Shown piece after piece: positions 15,265 through 23,201 of a DNA stretch of 41,033 nt. Below the pieces are notes generated by a model. The model was not told the DNA's origin. It saw only the letters and a program-made list of their open reading frames with translations, and did no database searches. A program made the translations under genes and the position numbers. This DNA is from an uncultured Clostridiaceae bacterium (lineage in GTDB: Bacteria > Bacillota > Clostridia > Lachnospirales > Lachnospiraceae): contig CAMWUK010000025.1 in assembly GCA_947177415.1 (NCBI GenBank), positions 1 to 41,033 on the forward strand, written 5' to 3'. Position 1 is the stretch's first letter, and each line of letters begins with the position of its first letter.

Positions 15265-17409
15265 ATGAAATATTTAGATAGAATAAAGGCAGAAAATGAA
15301 GGAATTCGGGAACGTTATGAACTGGCAATGGAGAGAATAGAGAAGATAGAAGCAGAAAAAGGAAATATGCCAGAAAAGTTTCAAAGATATTTTCAGAAGA
15401 CAGCAAATTTTTTAGTGAAAGTCAGACAGGCATCTGAATGGGTAGCTAGGCAGCAGTGGAAAGAGGATTCGCTAGAGCAATGTAAAAAACGAAATAAGGC
15501 ATTATATGAAGATTTATTACCAAAAGAAAAATGCAGCCAAGGGCAGGATGGGTATGAGAAAAGTTATGGAAATCCCGATTATGCAGTAAAGCAGTTAGGC
15601 GAAGAGTATGGACAGTATTTATGTTTTCTGTATACAGAACTTCGTGGATGCATTGCATACGCCCATGAATTACGTTTATTTGATATGACAATAGTTATGG
15701 AACTTTTTATCCAAATTTATAATATTTTTGAGGATATGGAAAGCTGTAGCAAAGAAGCTGTACATAATGCTATTTATTACTATATTAGCGATTATTGTGA
15801 TGTTACAATGCCAAAGCGTACCAGGGAAATGTTGGACCCTTCTTTTTCTTTTGCAACAGAAATTATTATGAACAGTGATTTGACAGATCTTCGTTACCTT
15901 TATCAGTATGGAGAATATATCACGGAAAATGAGATAGGAGTAGCCAGTTATCTAAATCAATTATCCCAAGAACAGATTGATACCATGGCATCTACCTATA
16001 CAGAGGGGTATCGGAAAGGCTTTATTGCTGCCAATATTGATTTGAGTGAAAAGAAGACAGTGAATATCCGTTATTGTCTTGGATTTGAGAGAATGGTACG
16101 TTCAGCAATTCTGCAATTTCAAAGTATGGGACTGGAACCTACCATTTACCGGGCAGCAGTAAGCAGTATCCATAAAAAGCAGGATTTAAAGATTGGGTAT
16201 TATGGAACCAGCGTAAACCGTCAGTATGATTATGATCACCGTTTCGATCAGGCACTTTACTTAGATAAGCCATTAGCAGATAGAAAACTTGTCAATCTTC
16301 GTCTTGGCTATGAAACATACGAACAAATGGCAACAGAATATTCCGGACCTGCAGTTATTGAAGTGTTTGGGGAAGAGGAGTTTACGCCCAAGAACAAAAA
16401 GTATGCTTGCAGATTATCAAAGAAGCAACAAAAAATCCAACTGGAATATCAAAGAGATGCAGGACTTTTGCAAAATGAATTTATACCTAGTGACCAATAC
16501 AGTTTTACGATAATAGCTTATCCAATACCAGAAATTGGAAAAAACTTTGAAGAGATATTTTCGGAAACAGTGAAGGTGAATACACTGGACATGGATAAAT
16601 ATTGCAAGATTCAACAAAAGATTATAGATGTGTTAGATCAAGGAGAATATGTGAAGGTAATAGGTGCAGGAAAAAATAAAACCAATATTACAGTGCAGCT
16701 TCCTCCATTAAATAATCCAGATAAGGAAACAAACTTTGAAAATTGTCTGGCAGATGTGAATATTCCGGTAGGTGAAGTATTTACTTCTCCACAGCTTGAA
16801 GGGACTTTTGGACATCTTCATGTGAGTGAGGTTTATCTGGCTGGATTGCGATATGTAGATCTGGAATTAGAATTTGAGGAAGGAAAAATTAAAAAGTACT
16901 ATTGCCATAATTTTTCAAAAGAAGGAATAGAGGATACACCAGAGATAAAACAACAGAACCAAGATTTTATTAAAGAAAATCTTATGTTCCAACATAGTAC
17001 CCTTCCGATTGGAGAATTTGCTATTGGTACAAATACAACCGCATATATGATGGGGAAAAAATATGGAATTTCCCATAAATTACCAATCCTTATAGCAGAA
17101 AAAACAGGTCCTCATTTTGCAGTAGGAGACACCTGTTATAGCATGAGTGAAGAGAATCGTCTGTTTAATCCGGATGGAAAGGAAATTGTAGCAAAGGATA
17201 ACAGTTGTTCCATCCTTAGAAAAACAGATATAGAAAAAGCATACTTTAACTGCCACACAGACATTACGATCCCTTATGATGAACTGGGAGAAATTACAGT
17301 ATATACTGTAAAAGGGGAGGAAATAACTATTATTAAAAATGGAAGATTTGTTCTTTCAGGAACAGAAGAATTAAATAAGGCGTTTGAGGATTCTTCTTTT
17401 TCTTGCTAA
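15265..17409 (+). CDS. M29-like (AmpS/aminopeptidase T) metallo-aminopeptidase with long N-terminal domain
   Basis: Long protein of about 714 residues from ATG 15265; an ATG at 15253 and a TTG at 15235 are alternatives. AAAGGA at 15247-15252 is the only site and sits slightly far from 15265. M29 enzymes are about 410 residues; here the C-terminal ~400 carry the M29 pattern: NIPVGEVFTSPQLEGT and LPIGEFAIGTNT (metal Glu), EKTGPHFAVGDTCY (His/Tyr) and CHTDITIPYDEL (His/Asp). The first ~300 residues are helical, poorly recognisable and unlike the classical family. The IS110 insertion ends right upstream, so native transcription may be altered. Confidence 0.8.
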   Translation: MKYLDRIKAENEGIRERYELAMERIEKIEAEKGNMPEKFQRYFQKTANFLVKVRQASEWVARQQWKEDSLEQCKKRNKALYEDLLPKEKCSQGQDGYEKSYGNPDYAVKQLGEEYGQYLCFLYTELRGCIAYAHELRLFDMTIVMELFIQIYNIFEDMESCSKEAVHNAIYYYISDYCDVTMPKRTREMLDPSFSFATEIIMNSDLTDLRYLYQYGEYITENEIGVASYLNQLSQEQIDTMASTYTEGYRKGFIAANIDLSEKKTVNIRYCLGFERMVRSAILQFQSMGLEPTIYRAAVSSIHKKQDLKIGYYGTSVNRQYDYDHRFDQALYLDKPLADRKLVNLRLGYETYEQMATEYSGPAVIEVFGEEEFTPKNKKYACRLSKKQQKIQLEYQRDAGLLQNEFIPSDQYSFTIIAYPIPEIGKNFEEIFSETVKVNTLDMDKYCKIQQKIIDVLDQGEYVKVIGAGKNKTNITVQLPPLNNPDKETNFENCLADVNIPVGEVFTSPQLEGTFGHLHVSEVYLAGLRYVDLELEFEEGKIKKYYCHNFSKEGIEDTPEIKQQNQDFIKENLMFQHSTLPIGEFAIGTNTTAYMMGKKYGISHKLPILIAEKTGPHFAVGDTCYSMSEENRLFNPDGKEIVAKDNSCSILRKTDIEKAYFNCHTDITIPYDELGEITVYTVKGEEITIIKNGRFVLSGTEELNKAFEDSSFSC

Positions 17410-17431
17410 AAAAGAAGAAAAATGATATGAT
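17403..17431 (+). promoter_or_regulatory. Probable sigma-A promoter of the pur genes
   Basis: TTGCTA (17403-17408), 17-nt spacer, TATGAT (17426-17431). The -35 box overlaps the stop codon of the aminopeptidase gene. No purine riboswitch is visible in the short leader. Confidence 0.55.
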
Positions 17432-17469
17432 AGATGATAGTGGACTTTCATAGAAAAGGAGATTAAATT

Positions 17470-17982
17470 ATGGCTAAAGTTGGAATTTTAATGGGAAGTG
17501 ACTCTGATTTAGAGATTATGAGCAAAGCAGCACAGATGTTGGAAAGTTTTGGTATTGAGTATGAGATGACAGTAATCTCAGCACACAGAATGCCAGATGT
17601 ATTTGTGGATTATGCTTCTAAAGCAGAAGAACGTGGAATTGAAGTGATTATTGCAGGTGCAGGCGGAGCTGCTCATTTGCCAGGAATGTGTGCGGCAATA
17701 TTCAAGCTTCCGGTAATTGGTGTACCAATACATACAAAGAGTTTAGGAGGAACAGATAGTTTGTATTCCATTGTACAGATGCCATCTGGAATCCCAGTAG
17801 CAACTGTTGCAATAAATGGAGCAGCAAATGCAGGAATACTTGCAGCCCAGATGCTATCAATTGGAGATAAGGAACTTCGTAAAAAGGTAAAGGACTATTG
17901 TGCAAGTTTAAAAGAAACCGTAACCCAAAAAGCAGAAAAACTTGAAAAGCTTGGCTATGAAGAATATTTGAAGCAAATGTAG
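17470..17982 (+). CDS. purE: N5-carboxyaminoimidazole ribonucleotide mutase, class I PurE
   Basis: Octameric mutase of 170 residues in de novo purine synthesis, moving the carboxyl group to make CAIR. Motifs GSDSDLEIM, ISAHRMPD (catalytic His) and AGAGGAAHLPGM are diagnostic. Class I PurE normally works with PurK, which is absent here. The gene starts after AAAAGGAG and leads a purine block with purM, purN and purD; purC, purF, purL and purH are not in the window. A 150-bp AT-rich gap with an inverted repeat separates it from purM. Confidence 0.95.
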   Translation: MAKVGILMGSDSDLEIMSKAAQMLESFGIEYEMTVISAHRMPDVFVDYASKAEERGIEVIIAGAGGAAHLPGMCAAIFKLPVIGVPIHTKSLGGTDSLYSIVQMPSGIPVATVAINGAANAGILAAQMLSIGDKELRKKVKDYCASLKETVTQKAEKLEKLGYEEYLKQM

Positions 17983-17999
17983 AATTCTGATAATTATTT

Positions 18000-18058
18000 G
18001 TTACAGTTTAGCCTAATTTTGTATTATTTGATAATATTAATAATAATGAAACTGTAAT
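18000..18058. repeat. AT-rich inverted repeat between purE and purM
   Basis: GTTACAGTTT (18000-18009) and AAACTGTAAT (18049-18058) pair over about 39 nt. The arms resemble the 13546 terminal hairpin. The flanks do not form an 8-bp duplication, so family membership is tentative. Confidence 0.35.
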
Positions 18059-18134
18059 AAATTCAGGTTATGCAGGATTATAATGCTTCTGTTTGAATAA
18101 TATGGCAGAAGAGTGGAATATAGGAGGAAAAAAG

Positions 18135-19160
18135 ATGGATTACAAGAAAGCAGGCGTGGATATTGAAGCCGGATATAAGTCGGTAGAGTTGATGAAGAAA
18201 CATGTACAACAGACTATGAGAAAAGAAGTTTTAACTAATCTTGGAGGTTTTTCAGGAGCATTTTCCATGGATGCCTTTAAGAATATGGAGCATCCGACTT
18301 TAGTATCAGGAACTGATGGTGTTGGTACAAAACTAAAGATTGCTTTTGAATTGGACAAACATGATACTATTGGTATTGACTGTGTAGCTATGTGTGTGAA
18401 TGATATTGCGTGTGCAGGCGGAGAACCTTTGTTTTTCTTGGATTATATTGCTTGTGGAAAGAATGATCCGGAAAAGATAGCAACTATTGTTAGTGGTGTG
18501 GCAGAAGGATGTATTCAGTCAGGAGCTGCTTTAATAGGTGGAGAAACAGCAGAAATGCCAGGATTCTATCCGATTGATGAATATGATTTAGCAGGCTTTG
18601 CAGTAGGTGTAGTTGACCAGAAGGATTTGATTACTGGAAAAGACTTGAAGGCAGGAGATGTATTAATTGGTATTGCTTCTTCTGGAATTCACAGTAATGG
18701 ATATTCTCTTGTGAGAAAAGTATTCAATATAAAGAGTGAGCCATTAAATACATATTATGAATCTCTTGGCAGCACATTAGGAGAAGTGTTGCTTACTCCA
18801 ACTAAGATTTATGTGAAGACCTTGAAAGAATTAAAAAATGGCGGTGTAGTTGTAAAAGCATGCAGCCATATTACAGGTGGAGGATTTTACGAGAACATTC
18901 CAAGAATGTTAGTGGATGGTGTACGTGCTGTTGTAAAGAAAGACAGTTATGAGATTCCTCCGATTTTTGGAATGTTAAGAACGGATGGAAATATTGCGGA
19001 AGAGATAATGTACAATACTTACAATATGGGTATTGGTATGATGATTGCAGTAGATAAAGAGGATGTAGATAATGCTTTATCTTTGATTCAGTCTGCTGGT
19101 GAAAAAGGATTTGTAGTAGGTGAGATTGAATCTGGCGAAAAAGGTGTAACCTTAGTATAA
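18135..19160 (+). CDS. purM: Phosphoribosylformylglycinamidine cyclo-ligase
   Basis: AIR synthetase, ATP-dependent ring closure of FGAM, 341 residues. The start is ATG 18135 ([20 protein letters not shown]) behind a perfect TAGGAGG; a longer frame from 18093 lacks a site. Signature motifs: [52 protein letters not shown] and [15 protein letters not shown]. Length and motif order are standard. purN follows after about 110 bp containing a hairpin. Confidence 0.96.
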   Translation: MDYKKAGVDIEAGYKSVELMKKHVQQTMRKEVLTNLGGFSGAFSMDAFKNMEHPTLVSGTDGVGTKLKIAFELDKHDTIGIDCVAMCVNDIACAGGEPLFFLDYIACGKNDPEKIATIVSGVAEGCIQSGAALIGGETAEMPGFYPIDEYDLAGFAVGVVDQKDLITGKDLKAGDVLIGIASSGIHSNGYSLVRKVFNIKSEPLNTYYESLGSTLGEVLLTPTKIYVKTLKELKNGGVVVKACSHITGGGFYENIPRMLVDGVRAVVKKDSYEIPPIFGMLRTDGNIAEEIMYNTYNMGIGMMIAVDKEDVDNALSLIQSAGEKGFVVGEIESGEKGVTLV

Positions 19161-19191
19161 GATAGAAGTATTGACATAATGTAGACCTGAG

Positions 19192-19228
19192 AGGGTGTTG
19201 TAAAATAGACTTAATTTTATAACACCCT
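19192..19228 (+). terminator. Hairpin between purM and purN
   Basis: Stem 19192-19206 with 19214-19228 (AGGGTGTTGTAAAAT) is nearly perfect, followed by only TT then A. It may partly terminate or stabilise the transcript, allowing unequal purM and purN expression. Confidence 0.55.
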
Positions 19229-19272
19229 TTATGGGGTTAGCTGTGTTAAGAGAAGAAAAAGGAGGCTTATTT

Positions 19273-19896
19273 ATGCATAAGATAGCAGTTTTAGTATCTG
19301 GTGGTGGAACTAACTTGCAGGCAATCATAGATAAGATAGAAGATGGAACGATTGGAAATACAAAGATTGAGGTTGTAATTAGTAATAAAAAGGATGCATA
19401 CGCATTGGAGAGAGCGGCAAAACATAATATCGAAGGAGTTTGTATTGCACCTAAGGAATATGAATCCAGAGAAGCATTTAGTCATGCACTTCTTGATACT
19501 TTAAAGGCATATAAGGTGGACTTGATTGTTCTTGCTGGATATCTGGTTATTATTCCAGAGATTGTAATTGCAAGTTATCCCAATAAAATTATAAATATTC
19601 ATCCATCCTTGATTCCTTCCTTTTGTGGAGATGGGTTTTATGGACTGCATGTACATGAAGCGGTACTTGCAAGAGGCAATAAAGTAACAGGAGCAACGGT
19701 ACACTTTGTAGATGAGGGAACGGATACTGGTCCGATTATTTTGCAAAAGGCAGTTTATGTAAAGGAAGGAGATACTCCGGAAATCTTGCAAAAGCGTGTT
19801 ATGGAAGAAGCGGAATGGAAGATTCTTCCAGAAGCGATTGATTTGATTGCAAATAATAAAATTGAAGTAATAGACAATTTAGTAAGAAGAAAATAA
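19273..19896 (+). CDS. purN: Phosphoribosylglycinamide formyltransferase
   Basis: GAR transformylase, 10-formyl-THF dependent, 207 residues. Start at ATG 19273 (MHKIAVLVSGGGTNLQAI) after AAAGGAGG; the longer frame from 19231 runs through the intergenic hairpin. The active-site set is present: Asn and His in NIHPSLIPSF and the Asp in VDEGTDTGPI. FCGDGFYG has Asp where Lys or Met is commoner, a minor variant. purD starts 20 bp after the stop. Confidence 0.95.
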   Translation: MHKIAVLVSGGGTNLQAIIDKIEDGTIGNTKIEVVISNKKDAYALERAAKHNIEGVCIAPKEYESREAFSHALLDTLKAYKVDLIVLAGYLVIIPEIVIASYPNKIINIHPSLIPSFCGDGFYGLHVHEAVLARGNKVTGATVHFVDEGTDTGPIILQKAVYVKEGDTPEILQKRVMEEAEWKILPEAIDLIANNKIEVIDNLVRRK

Positions 19897-19918
19897 TAAA
19901 AGGATAGGAGATGGAATG

Positions 19919-21190
19919 ATGAAGGTATTGATAGTTGGAAGTGGCGGAAGAGAACATGCAATTGCGACTAGTGTTGCAAAAAGTAAGAAAGTAGATAAAA
20001 TTTATTGTGCACCAGGTAATGCAGGAATTGCACAGTTGGCAGAGTGTGTAGATATTGGTGCTATGGAATTAGAAAAATTAGCAGATTTTGCAAAGGAAAA
20101 AAAGATTGATTTAACCATTATCGGAATGGATGATCCTTTGGTAGCAGGTGTGGTTGATGTATTTGAAGAAAAAGGATTGCGTGTATTTGGACCAAGAAAA
20201 AATGCAGCAATTTTGGAAGGTTCCAAGGCTTTTTCTAAGGATTTAATGAAGAAATACAACATTCCAACTGCTGCTTATGAAACCTTTACCAATCCAGAAG
20301 ATGCATTAGCATATTTAGAAAACAGTGAATATCCAATTGTATTAAAAGCAGATGGATTGGCACTTGGAAAAGGTGTGTTGATTTGTAATACCAAAGAAGA
20401 GGCAAAAAATGGAGTAAAAACTTTAATGCTTGATAAACAGTTTGGTTCTGCGGGAGATAAGATTGTTATTGAAGAGTTTATGACAGGAAGAGAAGTGTCT
20501 GTACTTTGTTATTGTGATGGTACTCATATTGCACCAATGACCAGTGCACAAGATCACAAACGTGCAAAAGATGGAGATAAGGGACTGAATACAGGAGGTA
20601 TGGGAACCTTTTCACCAAGCCCATTCTATACAAAAGAAGTAGATGAATTTTGTCATAAATTTATTTATCAGGCTTCTATGGATGCTATGAAGGCAGAAGG
20701 AAGAGATTTTATTGGAATTATGTTTTTTGGGTTAATGCTTACCGAAAAGGGACCAAAAGTGTTAGAATATAATGCAAGATTTGGAGACCCAGAGGCACAG
20801 GTAGTATTGCCAAGAATGAAAAATGATATTATTGAGGTTATGGAAGCATGTATTGATGGAACATTAGATAAGATTGATTTACAATTTGAGGATAATGCAG
20901 CCGTATGTGTGGTTTTGGCATCTGATGGATATCCAGAGAGTTATGAAAAAGGTAAGTTGATATCTGGATTAGATAATTTTGAAGGTAAAGATGGTTACTA
21001 TGTATTCCATGCAGGAACGAAAAAGACGGAAGAAGGTATCGTAACAAATGGTGGTCGGGTTCTTGGTGTAACTGCAAAGGGAAGTAACTTAAAAGAAGCA
21101 AGAGCCAACGCATATAAAGCAACAGAGTGGATTGGTTTTGAGAACAAGTATAAGCGAAATGATATTGGAAAAGCAATTGATGAAGCTTAA
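19919..21190 (+). CDS. purD: Phosphoribosylamine-glycine ligase
   Basis: GAR synthetase, an ATP-grasp ligase of about 423 residues that joins glycine to phosphoribosylamine. N-terminal VGSGGREHAI, the ATP-grasp core (KADGLALGKGV, EEFMTGREVSV) and EYNARFGDPEAQVVLPRM are all present. Two adjacent ATGs (19916, 19919) are possible; the second is better spaced from AGGAG at 19906-19910. It is the last pur gene of the block, and no clear terminator follows before the next promoter. Confidence 0.96.
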   Translation: MKVLIVGSGGREHAIATSVAKSKKVDKIYCAPGNAGIAQLAECVDIGAMELEKLADFAKEKKIDLTIIGMDDPLVAGVVDVFEEKGLRVFGPRKNAAILEGSKAFSKDLMKKYNIPTAAYETFTNPEDALAYLENSEYPIVLKADGLALGKGVLICNTKEEAKNGVKTLMLDKQFGSAGDKIVIEEFMTGREVSVLCYCDGTHIAPMTSAQDHKRAKDGDKGLNTGGMGTFSPSPFYTKEVDEFCHKFIYQASMDAMKAEGRDFIGIMFFGLMLTEKGPKVLEYNARFGDPEAQVVLPRMKNDIIEVMEACIDGTLDKIDLQFEDNAAVCVVLASDGYPESYEKGKLISGLDNFEGKDGYYVFHAGTKKTEEGIVTNGGRVLGVTAKGSNLKEARANAYKATEWIGFENKYKRNDIGKAIDEA

Positions 21191-21204
21191 TGGGGAAAAT
21201 ATGT

Positions 21205-21233
21205 TTGCAAAAAAAATATAAGTGTGTTAGAAT
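21205..21233 (+). promoter_or_regulatory. Probable sigma-A promoter of the SH3-repeat gene
   Basis: TTGCAA (21205-21210), 17-nt spacer, TAGAAT (21228-21233), about 50 nt before the start. Confidence 0.55.
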
Positions 21234-21284
21234 GAAGAATGATTATATTGTATAATTTATACAAATGTAGAAAGGATGAAGAAG

Positions 21285-22697
21285 ATGAGTCGGAGAGGTA
21301 AAGTAGCAGTATTTTCTGCTCTGTTTATGTTTAGTATGGGAATATTTCTTTGGACAAAAGTGGGTATTGCGGATTTTTTTCAAGTAGAAGCAGCTTCAGC
21401 ACAAGGTGTAGTTACAGTGTGTTCCCTTAATGTACGAAAAGGTCCGGGGGCAGAATATGATTCTGTGACACAGGATGGGATGAATGTATATTTGTTTGAA
21501 AATGATGTAGTAAATATTATGGATGAGAAGAACAATTTTTATAAGGTAAAATTTACTTATAACGAAAAGACTGTGACAGGTTATAGCAATAAGGCATATA
21601 TAAAGTTGTTAACACCTACACCAAAGGCAACAGTAAAACCAACAACAAAACCAACAGTAAAACCAACAGTAAAACCAACAACAAAACCAACAGTAAAGCC
21701 AACAGTAAAACCAACAGTAAAACCAACCTCTTCACCGTCTGATGTAATCATAAAACCAAACGATGTTCCAAATGCAGCAGTAAAATCCTCAACCAAAACA
21801 GTAAGTGGATTGAAATATACGGGGAAAGTAACAGCTTCTGCACTACGAGTGAGAACGAAAGCCAGCACAAGTGCAGATGAATTGGTGTATAAGAAAAAGA
21901 AAGTACGTCTTTATAAAGGAGATAAGGTTACAGTTACACAACAGAAGATTGTAAAAGGTGTTGTGTGGTATTATGTGAAATTTACTTTTGAAAATAAGAC
22001 TTTAAAGGGGTATGTTTTAAGTGATTATATCAAACTTACTTTTACAGAAACTGTAAAAGGGAAAATATACTCTACAGCAAAAGTGTATGTTCGTAATTCG
22101 GCAGGTGTTACAGATGATTATCTTTTACAAGATGATAAGAAAGTTTCTTTAAAAGATGGAAAAGCTGTAAAGGTTTTAAAAGAAGCAAATGCAAATAGTA
22201 AAAAATGGTTCAGGGTTTCTTTTAGTTATAATGGTGAGAACTTAAAGGGATATATATTAGCTAATTTGGTAGCTTTTCAGGTAGAGCAAACAGCAACACC
22301 AAGTCCGTCCCCAACCGTAAAACCAACAGCAACACCTAAGGTAACAGTAAAGCCTGTTAATACAATAACACCAACAACTACACCAACAGCTACAGCAATT
22401 GCTACAGTGAAACCAACAGCTACAGTAGCTCCTACTCAGACTTCAATTAGCAAAGGAGAAGTCAATAATGGACCTTTGAATGTACGTCTTGGGGCAGGAA
22501 AAGATTATGACCGTTTGATATATAATGGAGAATATGTGAGTTTGCCAATTGGTCATATAGTTCAAATTGTGAAGGAGGTTACTGGCAAGACGGAGAATTG
22601 GTATTATGTGGAGTTTAGTTATAATGATGTGGAAATGAAGGGTTATGTTATGGCACAATATGTAACAAAATTGGGAAATAACCCGACTATTGGATAA
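21285..22697 (+). CDS. Secreted protein with multiple bacterial SH3 domains and KPT-rich linkers
   Basis: Export signal (about 1-34) followed by four SH3b-like modules separated by Thr/Pro/Lys linkers. Each module starts with a 'xLNVRxGxG' type strand (CSLNVRKGPGAEYDSV, SALRVRTKASTSADEL, KVYVRNSAGV, PLNVRLGAGKDYDRL) and ends with a 'WYYVKFTFxxxxxxGY' strand. SH3b domains usually bind peptidoglycan. There is no catalytic domain, so this is likely a structural or adhesive wall protein. Start ATG 21285 is used because GAAAGGA lies 8 nt upstream; ATG 21276 overlaps that site. The linkers are DNA-level tandem repeats and may vary in length. Confidence 0.8.
   Translation: MSRRGKVAVFSALFMFSMGIFLWTKVGIADFFQVEAASAQGVVTVCSLNVRKGPGAEYDSVTQDGMNVYLFENDVVNIMDEKNNFYKVKFTYNEKTVTGYSNKAYIKLLTPTPKATVKPTTKPTVKPTVKPTTKPTVKPTVKPTVKPTSSPSDVIIKPNDVPNAAVKSSTKTVSGLKYTGKVTASALRVRTKASTSADELVYKKKKVRLYKGDKVTVTQQKIVKGVVWYYVKFTFENKTLKGYVLSDYIKLTFTETVKGKIYSTAKVYVRNSAGVTDDYLLQDDKKVSLKDGKAVKVLKEANANSKKWFRVSFSYNGENLKGYILANLVAFQVEQTATPSPSPTVKPTATPKVTVKPVNTITPTTTPTATAIATVKPTATVAPTQTSISKGEVNNGPLNVRLGAGKDYDRLIYNGEYVSLPIGHIVQIVKEVTGKTENWYYVEFSYNDVEMKGYVMAQYVTKLGNNPTIG
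21629..21728 (+). repeat. 12-bp tandem repeat encoding Lys-Pro-Thr-Val/Thr
   Basis: About eight units of the form AAACCAACAGTA or AAACCAACAACA, in frame inside the SH3-repeat gene, coding KPTV and KPTT. Nearly identical units suggest recent slippage. Confidence 0.85.
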
Positions 22698-22718
22698 AAT
22701 ATAAAGATATATAAATAT

Positions 22719-22752
22719 AACTGCGGAGTTGCTTATAGCAATTTCCGCAGTT
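22719..22752 (+). terminator. Terminator after the SH3-repeat gene
   Basis: AACTGCGGA (22719-22727) pairs with TCCGCAGTT (22744-22752), extended by TTGC/GCAA inside. The T-run after it is weak (TTGCTATTTAATT). Confidence 0.65.
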
Positions 22753-22882
22753 GCTATTTAATTACATGAAGATAGCCCTCTGAATTTCTATATTGATAAG
22801 ATATAAATGGTAAAGGGATATAGGAAGGCAAAGAAGACAATTATAAATATCTGCCTTAATGGGTGAATTTGTAACTTTCTTG

Positions 22883-23177
22883 GTAACTATTCAGGTAGAA
22901 ACACGCATTTACTGCGTGTTTCGTAAGAAAAATGAAAGTTGATTGCTATGTGCTTCGCACTCCTGCAATTACCAACTGTATTCGTATTCCGGGCTGCCGC
23001 CCTACATACTCATACAGTTTAGCCAGCCAAATGTCTATATTTCTTTGCAAGCAAGCTTGCACAAAATGTAGCCGTTTGCCAGGACTTTCATAGTAAATTA
23101 TGTAATGTTTAAGCCCCTTTGCCAAAGGCGAATTATTATGGGCTTAAAGGTAACTGTTCATGGTTCTGAACAGTCAC
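22883..23177. mobile_element. 295-bp structured palindromic element with 8-bp target duplication
   Basis: Begins GTAACTATTCAGG and ends GAACAGTCAC, flanked by a perfect CTTTCTTG duplication (22875-22882 and 23178-23185). Internal hairpins in order: 22898-22907/22913-22922 with loop TTTAC; ATTGC/GCAAT with GTGC/GCAC (22942-22969); a three-tier stem 22974-22981/23012-23019 with GTAT/ATAC and GGGC/GCCC inside; 23046-23052/23055-23061; 23108-23116/23140-23148; and the terminal palindrome 23149-23178. No convincing ORF. It fills most of the 504-bp gap before the cohesin gene; 22753-22874 shows nothing else. Confidence 0.9.
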
Positions 23178-23201
23178 CTTTCTTGATACAAGGAGGAATT
23201 T

